Assembly: GCA_040506775.1 (NCBI GenBank)
Contig: JBEVWC010000020.1
Location: forward strand, 162,296 to 226,295
Direction of reading: 5' to 3'
Source: Thiodiazotropha sp040506775
Lineage (GTDB): Bacteria > Pseudomonadota > Gammaproteobacteria > Chromatiales > Chromatiaceae
DNA: 64,000 bases
Below are positions 51,643-60,554 of this stretch, one piece after another; position 1 is the stretch's first letter; each line of letters starts with the position of its first letter. Position numbers and translations under genes: made by a program. Under the pieces are notes generated by a model. It ran no database searches. It saw only the letters and a program-made list of their open reading frames with translations, and was not told the origin of the DNA.

Positions 51643-53241
51643 CTAGAGTTGTGATTCGATCGGCATGAAGCCCAACAACTTGACCAAGGCTCTCTGCCAA
51701 ACACTGGTGTATGGCTCACTGTCAAACTTAACAACCTCTCCCTGTTCATAACCACTCCATTGCAACTGCTCTCGCCCCTGTTCATCCTCTTCGAGACTCA
51801 CACGGAACGCCATCTTCTGGATGTTCTCATCAAACCATTCGGACATGGATTGTGCGATCTCCGGCACATCGATGACGACACCTATTTCAGAGTTTTCCAC
51901 CACTGAACGGGGATCGAGATTGAGCGACCCAATAAATACCTTTTTCTGATCGAGAACGAAGGACTTTGCGTGCAGGCTGGCCTTTGAGGAACCGGCCAAA
52001 TAATTGTGGCTGGATTGGGACTTCTGTGTGGCCTGTCGGCTCATTTCGTACAGTTCAACACCGGCACGCAGCAGGTCACAGCGGTAGCGGGCATAGCCCG
52101 CATGTACCACAGCCACATCGGTGGCCGAGAGGGAGTTGGTCAGGATGCGCACCCGCACACCCTTTTCGATCAACTTCCTGAAAAACGCCACTCCATCCTC
52201 TCCCGGCACGAAATAGGGCGAGAAGATGATCAGTTCCCGGTTCAGGTCTCGAAAATGCCGGCTCAACTCGTGGGTCAGTCGGAGTTCCGTCTTGTCGCGC
52301 TCGCTGATCAGTTTATCGGGGTGGTCGGCCACCACCTCCGCCCTGCCCCATTGCAAGGCCAGACTGCCTACCTTGAGTTGCTCGGACAGTTTGGATGTCC
52401 GCAAGGCATTCATGTATTCGGAACCGGAAAGGCCTGCCACACGGGCGTCATAGACCTGCCTGTGTTCAGCGATGCTGCTTGAGTCCGGCACCTGATCCAC
52501 AAGTCGGTCGGCCGGATAGGCCAGGGCGTGATTCCAGTATTCGTCGAAGGATTCCGACACCTCTTGGGCAATCGGCCCGAAACCCAACACATCCAGATCG
52601 CCGAAGGCGAGGGCCGGATTCGCCTCGAAATACTCGTCCCCGATATTACGACCGCCAACAATCGTTGCCTGGTTATCCACGGTGAAGGATTTATTGTGCA
52701 TGCGCCGGGTGACCTCCCCGAAGCGGGTCACCAGTTCGGTGATGCGCCAGCGCTCTCGTCCGAAAGGATTGAAGATGCGCACGTCGAAGTTTTCGTGCGC
52801 ATCGAGCGCAGCTGCACTCAGTTCACGCCCTGAGAGATCCATGTCATCAACCAGCAGACGCACCCGCACCCCGCGTTCGGCTGCTTTGAGCAGTTCGTTG
52901 ATAAACAAGGTCCCGGTCATGTCATCGTGGAGGAGATAGTACTGAGCGTCGATACTGCGTTCGGCGGTGCGCGCCAGTGCCGCTCTTGCTACAAAGGCAT
53001 CCAGGCCACTGCCGAGCAACAGGAAACCGGATTGGCCGGGATCCGGATTGTTCTGCGCACGAAACGCCTTTCCCAACTCTGTGTCTTGCGTATTCATGTA
53101 GGCCCGACCAGGTTCACGATTCGAATTATCAGGCAGGCCGGCACAGCCCACCAGGGACATCAATAACAATATGACTGTGAATTCCCGTACACCCGCGTAT
53201 CGGCAAGCCGTACACACCAGGGAAACAACATAACCGATCAT
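51643..53241 (-). CDS. Phospholipase D-like lipoprotein (two HKD motifs)
   Basis: The roughly 532-residue protein belongs to the phospholipase D/cardiolipin synthase superfamily. Both catalytic motifs are present: HNKSFTVDNQATIVGGRN in the first half and HAKSFVLDQKKVFIGSLN in the second. A hydrophobic N-terminal segment with lipobox LVGC (ILLLMSLVGCAGL) suggests a lipoprotein facing the periplasm. It may transfer or hydrolyse phosphatidyl groups. The start is uncertain: ATG 53241 is used; the frame extends to 53310 without family support. It stands alone between the RHS island and the RND operon. The 292 nt on its downstream side to 51351 are AT-rich with nothing recognised. Confidence 0.85.
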   Translation of the reverse strand: MIGYVVSLVCTACRYAGVREFTVILLLMSLVGCAGLPDNSNREPGRAYMNTQDTELGKAFRAQNNPDPGQSGFLLLGSGLDAFVARAALARTAERSIDAQYYLLHDDMTGTLFINELLKAAERGVRVRLLVDDMDLSGRELSAAALDAHENFDVRIFNPFGRERWRITELVTRFGEVTRRMHNKSFTVDNQATIVGGRNIGDEYFEANPALAFGDLDVLGFGPIAQEVSESFDEYWNHALAYPADRLVDQVPDSSSIAEHRQVYDARVAGLSGSEYMNALRTSKLSEQLKVGSLALQWGRAEVVADHPDKLISERDKTELRLTHELSRHFRDLNRELIIFSPYFVPGEDGVAFFRKLIEKGVRVRILTNSLSATDVAVVHAGYARYRCDLLRAGVELYEMSRQATQKSQSSHNYLAGSSKASLHAKSFVLDQKKVFIGSLNLDPRSVVENSEIGVVIDVPEIAQSMSEWFDENIQKMAFRVSLEEDEQGREQLQWSGYEQGEVVKFDSEPYTSVWQRALVKLLGFMPIESQL

Positions 53242-53455
53242 ACATGAGCAGGTTAGAGGCGATATGGATTCTGACTTTATCGAACAACAGGAGTGGACAT
53301 CATGCGTCATTATTTAATCTTCTAAGTGATACATCACGGCATCAGGTTCGGCTGATTAGCACAACGACCACTGCCACACATAGCGTCGATATTGAATACA
53401 CTCCTTAGCAGGTCCAACAAGACAAACCACGCGGAAACATTGACTGGAAGCGAGA

Positions 53456-53764
53456 CTAAGACTCACTGTGCAAGATACCTTTCTTTGCGAGAACCGCCTG
53501 CTTTGCTTCCTGCTCCGCGAATTCAAGCATCTCTTTTATCTCTGCCTCGTCTATTTGATTTTTATCTCTCAGGAAAGCGAGTAACGACCCTATTATCAGT
53601 TCCAGTTGAATAATTCTGGTTTCCTGATCCTCCTCAATTTTTGCATTTGCTTGTATGCTTTTTCTTATTAAATTTCTTTGTTCAATCGACGTTTTCTCCA
53701 CGTCATGGGTATGCCACCACGTACCGACATCCCCCAGGAGCAACCCCTTGATAAAACCCGACAT
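53456..53764 (-). CDS. Small helical/coiled-coil protein, unknown
   Basis: A 102-residue protein starting MSGFIKGLLLGDVGTWWHTH, followed by a long charged helix (about 25-95) with coiled-coil character (KIEEDQETRIIQLELIIGSL). The ATG at 53764 is preferred because AGGGAG sits at good spacing; another ATG two codons earlier overlaps that site. Family not recognised. It follows the RND operon terminator by about 50 nt and probably has its own promoter. Confidence 0.6.
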   Translation of the reverse strand: MSGFIKGLLLGDVGTWWHTHDVEKTSIEQRNLIRKSIQANAKIEEDQETRIIQLELIIGSLLAFLRDKNQIDEAEIKEMLEFAEQEAKQAVLAKKGILHSES

Positions 53765-53811
53765 AAGCATCTCCCTGAAAAATTCTTAGAATAACCACCC
53801 CTCCTCCCATT

Positions 53812-53837
53812 AAAAAAGCCGGCATGGCGCCGGCTTT
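53812..53837 (-). terminator. Rho-independent terminator of the RND operon
   Basis: The minus strand has a perfect 9-bp stem AAAGCCGGC/GCCGGCTTT with a 5-nt loop, running into six T in total (53817-53812). It lies 38 nt past the stop of the RND gene. Confidence 0.9.
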
Positions 53838-53874
53838 GAAAGGTTCCGGACTGATGTCCGGTTCTATCTTTTTA

Positions 53875-56634
53875 TTATTTGTATTCGCCGAAGACGAATT
53901 TCGGTTTCAGCCAAAGCACCAGCATCGGCAGTATGGTCAATGCGGTCACCACGTCGATCAACAGCGCCTGGCTGATGTAGATGCCCAGACCCCAGGTGTT
54001 GGCCAGGTCGGTATTGAGCAGCGGCACGAAGCAGCCGAGCAGCACGATCACCGAGATGATGACCGCCGAACCGGTGGTGTTGAGGGTATTGATCAGGGAC
54101 TGCTGCCAATTACCGGCGGTGGCCTGCATCTCTTCACGCAGTCGCGACATCATGTAAATGCCGTAGTCGATACCCAGACCCATGGCGATACTCAGCGCTA
54201 CCTGCAGGTGGAACGCCAGGTTGCCCGACCAGTTCTGGATACTGGTCATATAACCACCCAGACCGTACTGCGCGTATAGGGTCACGAACAGCAACACGGT
54301 AAGGATGCACGAGACCACCACAGATCGGAAGATCAATGCCGCAATCACAAAAACCGCGGCCGCCGTCAGCAGAGGTCCGGACAGCCAGTTGGCCACGGCC
54401 ACTTCGCGGGTCGCCTCGGTGGCGCCCAGGAAGCCACCCAGTCCGGGGCGTACATAGTTGGGGCCTTCGACGGAGAGCTCATTGGTATCACCCGAGAGAT
54501 CACCCACCGGTCCGGAACGCAGGCCGAAATTGACCTTGCTGAACCCAGTATCGTTTTTGTGATCCTCGATGTACTGCTGAATGTCCATCGTGACCTGATG
54601 GGCTTCCTTCGGATCCATGGTGTTGATAAATCCCATCACCACGCCTTCGTTCCAGTTCTTCATGACGAAGGAGTCCATGTCACCCTCTTCGGTCATGGTT
54701 TCGAGCAGACCGTTGAACAACTGAACGATGCTGTCACCGTTACGGTCGTCATCCGGATCGATGGAACGGAGTTTTGCCGTTGTCGGGATATACAGATCCT
54801 TGACCGTGGGCTTCTCACCCGGCTCCGCACTCAACAGCATGTTCACGAGTCGGATGTACTGCGCATAGGATCCGGTAAAGCCGATAAACGGGTGAGCCCG
54901 CATCCACTCTTCCAATGCTTCAATATCCGCCAGCACGTCAGCCTGGTTGAAGACACCCTGGGCACCGCAGGGGTCGGGATCCCAACAACCCAGTTTCTCT
55001 TTGGAGGCCTGACAGGCGGCCGCCTTTTCCTGGGGGTCCTCGATATCGTAGATGCTCTCGGGGAATGGGGTATCCAGACACAGTTCCAACACCGGCTCCT
55101 TACCGCGAATCGGGATCGAGACCGAGATAACGCCCGGCATGATCTTGTTCAGTCGCTCCAGATGCTGGATGGTGATGGACTTCTCTTTGAAGGCGGCCCG
55201 GGAGTAGTTGATGCCCTTCTCAACGCCGGGCATCAGATCCTCGCTGGTACCATTGAGGATGTCCGTCTCGTAGGTTGACCAGGCGATGATGGCCGCGACG
55301 ATGCCGATGGGAATGATCATGCCCGGACCGGACACAAGCTTCGAGAGCACACCCCCGACCTTATTCTCCCAGCTGTTTTCATGATCCGCGATGGCTTCGC
55401 CCTTACCACAGGGGAAGGTCATCATCAGCAGCGGTATCAGTGTGGTGGTGGTCAGGATGAGGGTGAGCATGCCAAACATGCCGAAGTAGGCATAAGCCTT
55501 ATAGAAAGAGATATCCACCGTGGCCAGGGTGGCAAAACCCACCATGTCCGTGATGATGGACAGGGTGGCCGGTACGATGGTGTGTGAAATCGCCACCCGA
55601 GCAGCGGTATTGCAATCCCCGGTCTTGGCCTGCTCCTGTAGAAACCTTCGGGTCACCTGAACCGAGTGACCGATACCGATGGCCAACAGCAGCATCGGAG
55701 TGAGCACCATCATGGTGGTCAACTTGAAGGCGGAAAAGCCCATCAGACCCAGGGTCAGGAGAATGGTGGCACTGACGCCGATGATCGGAAACAGGGAACC
55801 GCGCCAGTTTCGGAACTCAAACCACAGCGCGGCGATAACAATCGCAAAGGAGATGACAAACAGCCACCATTTGTTCACCAGGTCGGCGAGCATCCAGGCG
55901 AGGAAGTAGGGTTCGCCGGCCACCAGTACCTCGAAGCGGTCATCCTTGCTGTACTCATCCATCATGCCGCGTACTTCACGCACCCAGGGCAGATAGATCT
56001 CCTTCACCTCATCGGTGTAGTCGCCAATGATGTAGAGCGACTTGGGGGTACAGTTCTTGGCGTCCTTGTCCTTGAATTCGCATTTTTTACCCTCGGAATC
56101 CTCGAAGCCGATGAGCATCGGCCCGATGACCGGGTTCTCTTCGATACCCTCTTTCAGAAAAGCCAGTTGCTCCTTGGCCTTTTCCGGATCGTCACTGATG
56201 CCTCCCGTGGGTATCAGGCGTTTGAAAACCAGGCCGTTTTCATCCGCGCCCATGTACTTGATCTTTTTTGCCGCCACATCGATGAAATTCGATTCGCGGG
56301 CAGTGGGCAGGGCCACCAGACGATTGTGGATCTCCTGCACCTTGTTCACAAACCAGTTCTGGTAGACATCCCCATCTTTGATGCGCAGGGCGAATACCAT
56401 CAGGTTACCCATGCCGAAGTTGTGTTCCGCGTAGAGGTTGGTCGCTACATAACGGTTGCTCGGCGGGAGCAGGGTATCCGGATCGTTGCGCATGTTGAGG
56501 TTCTTGACCTGCAGCGCCGCTATGATGGTTGCGACCAGCAGGATCAGCATCAACGGCCAGCGAAACCGGATGACGAAATCGGCGTATGCCTCGGCCCAAG
56601 GATTTGAATGATCATTTGATGCGGAGCCACTCAT
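53875..56634 (-). CDS. RND/MMPL-superfamily exporter
   Basis: The 919-residue inner-membrane protein has two halves, each with one leading helix, a large periplasmic loop and a cluster of helices. Helix-cluster motifs are AIGIGHSVQVTRRF (first half) and MGLGIDYGIYMMSRLREEM (second half), as in the sterol-sensing/MMPL subclass of RND proteins that move lipids. No Sec signal other than the first helix (about 30-48) is present. It is the last gene of a three-gene operon with a DUF1302 outer-membrane protein and a LolA-like periplasmic protein. Together they could carry a hydrophobic molecule across the envelope; the cargo is unknown. Confidence 0.9.
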   Translation of the reverse strand: MSGSASNDHSNPWAEAYADFVIRFRWPLMLILLVATIIAALQVKNLNMRNDPDTLLPPSNRYVATNLYAEHNFGMGNLMVFALRIKDGDVYQNWFVNKVQEIHNRLVALPTARESNFIDVAAKKIKYMGADENGLVFKRLIPTGGISDDPEKAKEQLAFLKEGIEENPVIGPMLIGFEDSEGKKCEFKDKDAKNCTPKSLYIIGDYTDEVKEIYLPWVREVRGMMDEYSKDDRFEVLVAGEPYFLAWMLADLVNKWWLFVISFAIVIAALWFEFRNWRGSLFPIIGVSATILLTLGLMGFSAFKLTTMMVLTPMLLLAIGIGHSVQVTRRFLQEQAKTGDCNTAARVAISHTIVPATLSIITDMVGFATLATVDISFYKAYAYFGMFGMLTLILTTTTLIPLLMMTFPCGKGEAIADHENSWENKVGGVLSKLVSGPGMIIPIGIVAAIIAWSTYETDILNGTSEDLMPGVEKGINYSRAAFKEKSITIQHLERLNKIMPGVISVSIPIRGKEPVLELCLDTPFPESIYDIEDPQEKAAACQASKEKLGCWDPDPCGAQGVFNQADVLADIEALEEWMRAHPFIGFTGSYAQYIRLVNMLLSAEPGEKPTVKDLYIPTTAKLRSIDPDDDRNGDSIVQLFNGLLETMTEEGDMDSFVMKNWNEGVVMGFINTMDPKEAHQVTMDIQQYIEDHKNDTGFSKVNFGLRSGPVGDLSGDTNELSVEGPNYVRPGLGGFLGATEATREVAVANWLSGPLLTAAAVFVIAALIFRSVVVSCILTVLLFVTLYAQYGLGGYMTSIQNWSGNLAFHLQVALSIAMGLGIDYGIYMMSRLREEMQATAGNWQQSLINTLNTTGSAVIISVIVLLGCFVPLLNTDLANTWGLGIYISQALLIDVVTALTILPMLVLWLKPKFVFGEYK

Positions 56635-56751
56635 GGCGCATCTCTCCTACAGAAGGCTCAGGCAGCGAGAAGGTGTAACAGGTCGACCGCTGCCGGAGGG
56701 GATTGTGACAGTCGTTTTGTTGTTTGTATCAACAGCTGGTGAAGCGGGACC

Positions 56752-56791
56752 GGAACACCTGGCGCAGGATACCTCCTGCACCGGGTGTTCC
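56752..56791 (-). other. Long hairpin in the DUF1302-RND spacer
   Basis: The 40-nt stem-loop has perfect 8-bp outer arms (GGAACACC/GGTGTTCC) and an inner GCAGG/CCTGC stem, 15 nt past the DUF1302 stop and 118 nt before the RND start. No T-run follows. It probably stabilises or processes the operon mRNA rather than ending it. Confidence 0.65.
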
Positions 56792-56805
56792 AATGAGTCC
56801 CTAGA

Positions 56806-59043
56806 TCATTCGAAGATCCATTTCAAACCCACCTGGACATTCGAGGAGTTCTCGAACTGACCAAAGGTGGTGTTTTCGTCACCCCAGTAGTTGTTCCACT
56901 CCGCGGAGCCGATGATGGTATCGGAGAAGCTGTACTCCACGTCGAAACGGTTCCACTTACCACCGCCCTCTTCATAGATGAAGATGTTGTTCCAGCGATG
57001 TTCCTGAGAATCACCGAAGGGCTTGGAGAGAAACAGCGAGTAGAACTCTTTGTACTCATAGCCCTTGTTCATACCGTTGGTCATGCTCAGGGTCGGGAAA
57101 TCCGCAGTGTAGCGGGAGCAGTCGAAGGTGATGCCGGTCTGGGTCGTACAGGTCCGCTTTTCATCCTGGTAATCCAGATTGATGTACTGGATGAACTGTC
57201 CGCTGACCATCATGTTGGTGAAGACATTGATATCGGCACCGATCACGTACTTGAAGTAATCTGCGTCTTCCATCTTGAGTGAGTTGGTCAGATCACCAAT
57301 TGCCAGCAAACGTTTGTCGACTACAGGTTGCTTGTCATCCTGGTCATAGAGGAACTCACCACGCAGTACCACCGGGGCCACCGGGGTATCGAGGGCATAG
57401 TCGAACGAGGCGCCGAAGCTGTTGACTCGGTGCAGGGACTCGGTGAAATGAAGTTCCGTGGGATTGCTGGTGTAGGAACCGAACCCGGCGGTGGGATCGT
57501 AGGCGCCATAGTACTGACCGGCGGAATTGTGCAGCAGTACGGTGGTCGGCAGGGCCATGGTCATATCGCCAGGCACCTCGTCAACACCGAGGTTGCTGCT
57601 GATGTCCGGCAGGTCCGGAACACCATCCGATCCCGGCGCACCGGTACCGTTGTTGATGAAATCTCCGGCGCTGGCCCGTTGCACGGTCAGCTCTTCACCA
57701 GTAACCGCATCATGCCAGCTCAGAGCAATGTCCGGGTTGGCGCTGTAGTGGTAGAAGTAGTTCAACGAGTAGTTGAAACCCGCATCGGTGTAGCCCTTGA
57801 AGCGGAAACCACCGTTAACGTCGGTATCATCCGGGTAGTCCTGCTCATACACGGTCTTGGCACCGGTGAAAAAATCCATCGACCCCGGCACCCCGAACTG
57901 GCAGTCGCCGTCCTGGTCACCGTCCACACAGCTGTTGAAGGTATTGAAGGTAGCGAAGGTGGCGTTGGGCATGTACTCGAATGCGGAACCCGGCTGAGTC
58001 ACGGTGTAGGTCTGGTCTGAGAAGTTCTGGGTATCCGTGGCGACCGGCATCAGGTTGGTCTCGAACGCATTGCCGTTGGGATCACCCTGCTGCAGACCAC
58101 CCTGGGTGATCATACCCAGCGGGATGTAACCAGGCATCGTGGCCAGCAGCGTTCCACCGGGAGCGGTCTGGCCCGGAAGCAGGAAATACTGGTCATTGGT
58201 CGTCGTCGGATCGCCATCGAAGTCGTACAGATCCAGCATGCTGTTGGCGAAGTAGTCCACGGTGACACCGGAAGTCGGCACCAGTCCCAGGGGACTCGGC
58301 ATACCGCCGATCATGCCCAGGGTAGCACCGCCGGTGAAGCTGGCTGCCACATTGGCCAGAGCCGGAGCAACATTGAGAAAACCGTTGACGTTACCGGTGA
58401 TGCTGTCCACACCCTTCATGATGAAGGGATGGCCGGAGTCACCATCTTCGTTCAGGCCGGGGATCTTGTTCTCCTCAACCTGGGAAATGATAAATTGGAT
58501 GTTGCCCGCATCGCCGATATTGCGTTCGGCGTTGATCATCCAGATCGGAATGCGGGAATCCTCCATGGAATTCTGATTGAGTTCGCGAAAATCTGTGGGG
58601 TTGATGATGTCCAGCAGCTTTATGCCGTCTGCAGTACCCCAAACCACCTGTTGCTTACCAACACGCAGGTCCCAATCGAACACGCTGGTATCGAAGTAGA
58701 GTTCTCTCAGGTAGTCGTTCTGGGTATAGGACTTGTGACCCTTGTAGTCGTCATTGACGCCTTCGGAGTCATAGATCAGGTTCAGATCGCCATGCCAGGT
58801 GATCGAATCGCCGATATAGCCGTTGAGGAAGATCCGGGCGGAGTTCTCAAACTTCATCAGGTCGCCCTTGTCGTGACCCTCTTCATCCAGCATGGTGTCG
58901 GCCTCGCCGGTGACCTGGCCATCACGTGTGAAGACCGCGGTTTCGTTCTTCAGGTAACCGGTGATATCGATCTCGGCAACTGCTGTGCCTGGGACGATCA
59001 GGGCGAGCAGCATCGATTGATACAACTTACAGCGCTTAAACAT
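56806..59043 (-). CDS. DUF1302-family outer-membrane protein
   Basis: The 745-residue protein has a signal peptide (about 1-23, ending GTAVA), then a beta-rich region of the DUF1302 type with GYLKNETAVFTRDG near the start and DLRVGKQQVVWGTADGIKL (about 125-143). It ends in an aromatic C-terminal strand QVGLKWIFE, as in outer-membrane barrels. DUF1302 proteins are regularly paired with a LolA-like or DUF1329 protein and an RND exporter, as here. Its role is probably the outer-membrane channel or receptor for a hydrophobic compound; no substrate can be named. Confidence 0.85.
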   Translation of the reverse strand: MFKRCKLYQSMLLALIVPGTAVAEIDITGYLKNETAVFTRDGQVTGEADTMLDEEGHDKGDLMKFENSARIFLNGYIGDSITWHGDLNLIYDSEGVNDDYKGHKSYTQNDYLRELYFDTSVFDWDLRVGKQQVVWGTADGIKLLDIINPTDFRELNQNSMEDSRIPIWMINAERNIGDAGNIQFIISQVEENKIPGLNEDGDSGHPFIMKGVDSITGNVNGFLNVAPALANVAASFTGGATLGMIGGMPSPLGLVPTSGVTVDYFANSMLDLYDFDGDPTTTNDQYFLLPGQTAPGGTLLATMPGYIPLGMITQGGLQQGDPNGNAFETNLMPVATDTQNFSDQTYTVTQPGSAFEYMPNATFATFNTFNSCVDGDQDGDCQFGVPGSMDFFTGAKTVYEQDYPDDTDVNGGFRFKGYTDAGFNYSLNYFYHYSANPDIALSWHDAVTGEELTVQRASAGDFINNGTGAPGSDGVPDLPDISSNLGVDEVPGDMTMALPTTVLLHNSAGQYYGAYDPTAGFGSYTSNPTELHFTESLHRVNSFGASFDYALDTPVAPVVLRGEFLYDQDDKQPVVDKRLLAIGDLTNSLKMEDADYFKYVIGADINVFTNMMVSGQFIQYINLDYQDEKRTCTTQTGITFDCSRYTADFPTLSMTNGMNKGYEYKEFYSLFLSKPFGDSQEHRWNNIFIYEEGGGKWNRFDVEYSFSDTIIGSAEWNNYWGDENTTFGQFENSSNVQVGLKWIFE

Positions 59044-59117
59044 TAATACTTCCTCCCGGGGGGTTCAACGATGAACGGCTTGCTTTTCCAATGTCCGTTT
59101 CACTCGGTGATGGTGTG

Positions 59118-59178
59118 GGTCGCCTTGAGCCAGGCGACCGAATATACGGGAGGCACCGGTGGTTGAGCGCCTCCCGTA
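59118..59178 (-). other. Two consecutive hairpins in the LolA-like/DUF1302 spacer
   Basis: Stem 1 is a perfect 10-bp pair TACGGGAGGC/GCCTCCCGTA (59178-59169 with 59154-59145), 4 nt past the LolA-like gene stop. Stem 2 is a perfect 7-bp pair GGTCGCC/GGCGACC (59139-59118). Neither has a T-run. They could protect the upstream gene's mRNA from 3' decay and raise its level over the downstream genes. Confidence 0.65.
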
Positions 59179-59182
59179 GTTG

Positions 59183-60160
59183 TCAGCGTTTTATTTTTCT
59201 CAGGGTACTTTCAGACCAGAAATCAGCATCCCAGGGCTGGTTGAACTGGACGATCTCACGAGGAATCACAGCCCAGGTTTCATGGCCGTTCTCGAAGGTC
59301 TTTCCGTACCAGTAACCCCAATACTGGGCACGCGGATCGTCCTGACCCAGGGTTTGCCAATCGCGGTCGATTACTTTGACTTTTTTGTCCCCTTTGAAGT
59401 AATCGGTGCGATAGTCGGCGAAGGTCTTGGTGTCCACATAGCTGATGCGATAGTCATACCACCAGTTCTCACGTTTGGTGGTGCTCTTCAGTTTATAGAC
59501 TTCCTTACCCTTGTGACCGCAGGCGGCATCCGGCGGATTCGGCAGGTATTTGTTCTCTGACTCCTGTTTGCCAATGGCGCCCAGACAGTCGTTGAAGGTC
59601 TCCTTGCCCATCAGTTCGTGGGTCTCATCCTTCGGCTTGCGCAGGGTTACATCACCAAAGGTGAAGTCGGTGCCGCCCCAGGCATCGTCGTGTGCGGGCT
59701 CGGCAAAACGGCGGATCTTGCGCAGTGCCGGCAGCCAGATGGAGTAGGCCTGACTTTTGCTGTCATCCGTGAAGTCGGTGATCAACATGCCGGTGCCCGC
59801 GAGTTTTCCGGAACGGAAGATCGCGATGTCCTGCCCGTTGGTCACGCCGTCGGAGTAGTCGTTGTTCAGGTAACGTTCCACGGTGATGGTGGTGGGCTCA
59901 CTGCCTGCGGACTTGTTGACGATCACGGTGATCTTGCCGGGTACGGCGCGCACACTCTTCTGCGGATCTTTGTTGTCGTTGGTGATACCGTAGTTTTTCA
60001 GGGCATAGAAGTGGTTCACGAAATAGACCTGGTCGGCAATCTCGTTCGCGCTCGGACTTGCACCGGGCATGGGCAGATCCTTCGCGACTCCGGCCACTGC
60101 ACTTCCCGCTACCATCAACCCGGCCGTAGCCACTGCACACGCGATCTTTCGCATCAGCAT
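59183..60160 (-). CDS. LolA-like outer-membrane lipoprotein-sorting protein
   Basis: The 325-residue exported protein has a signal peptide (about 1-23, MLMRKIACAVATAGLMVAGS then AVA) and a LolA-like domain. The segment IWLPALRKIRRFAEPAHDDAWGGTDF matches, by eye, the equivalent segment MYLPKLRRQIKIS...WMGSDF of the protein at 12485-13228. Four Cys in the C-terminal part may form disulfides. AGGAGG lies 7 nt before the ATG at 60160. It is the first gene of the operon with DUF1302 and RND proteins and likely shuttles their lipid cargo through the periplasm. Confidence 0.85.
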   Translation of the reverse strand: MLMRKIACAVATAGLMVAGSAVAGVAKDLPMPGASPSANEIADQVYFVNHFYALKNYGITNDNKDPQKSVRAVPGKITVIVNKSAGSEPTTITVERYLNNDYSDGVTNGQDIAIFRSGKLAGTGMLITDFTDDSKSQAYSIWLPALRKIRRFAEPAHDDAWGGTDFTFGDVTLRKPKDETHELMGKETFNDCLGAIGKQESENKYLPNPPDAACGHKGKEVYKLKSTTKRENWWYDYRISYVDTKTFADYRTDYFKGDKKVKVIDRDWQTLGQDDPRAQYWGYWYGKTFENGHETWAVIPREIVQFNQPWDADFWSESTLRKIKR

Positions 60161-60554
60161 TTGTCATCCTCCTCGTGTTGAACGGCTTACAAGCCAGCCG
60201 CCCGATATTATTGAATTAGGTGTTTCTAATGAACGACTTGTATGAAACTTTTATATTAATAACAGAGATCCTGTCCGTTAAGCAATGAGGGTAAACCATA
60301 AGTCGAAACCCGCCTATGTTCGAATTCTCCGTTCACCGGTTTCAATCAACAGTAATCACCGCCCTGACCACAGCAGAACATGTGCTCCTGCGCGGCGTTG
60401 GACACCCTCATCACCCCGACCAACAGTGCTTGACGAGGAGTGCGGTCATGCCCTGGGACTATGCCGACGAGATCCACTTTTCAAGCAATAATGCTTGAAT
60501 TTAACTACTTGATATAACAAAATTTCCAACCCCACAGACTGGACAGAACGACAG
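60161..60554. other. Divergent intergenic region before hemA
   Basis: 394 nt between the leftward LolA-like gene and rightward hemA, with no gene recognised. It must hold both promoters. A perfect 7-bp inverted repeat TCAAGCA-ATAA-TGCTTGA (60481-60498) lies about 56 nt upstream of hemA and may be an operator or hairpin. Confidence 0.6.
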
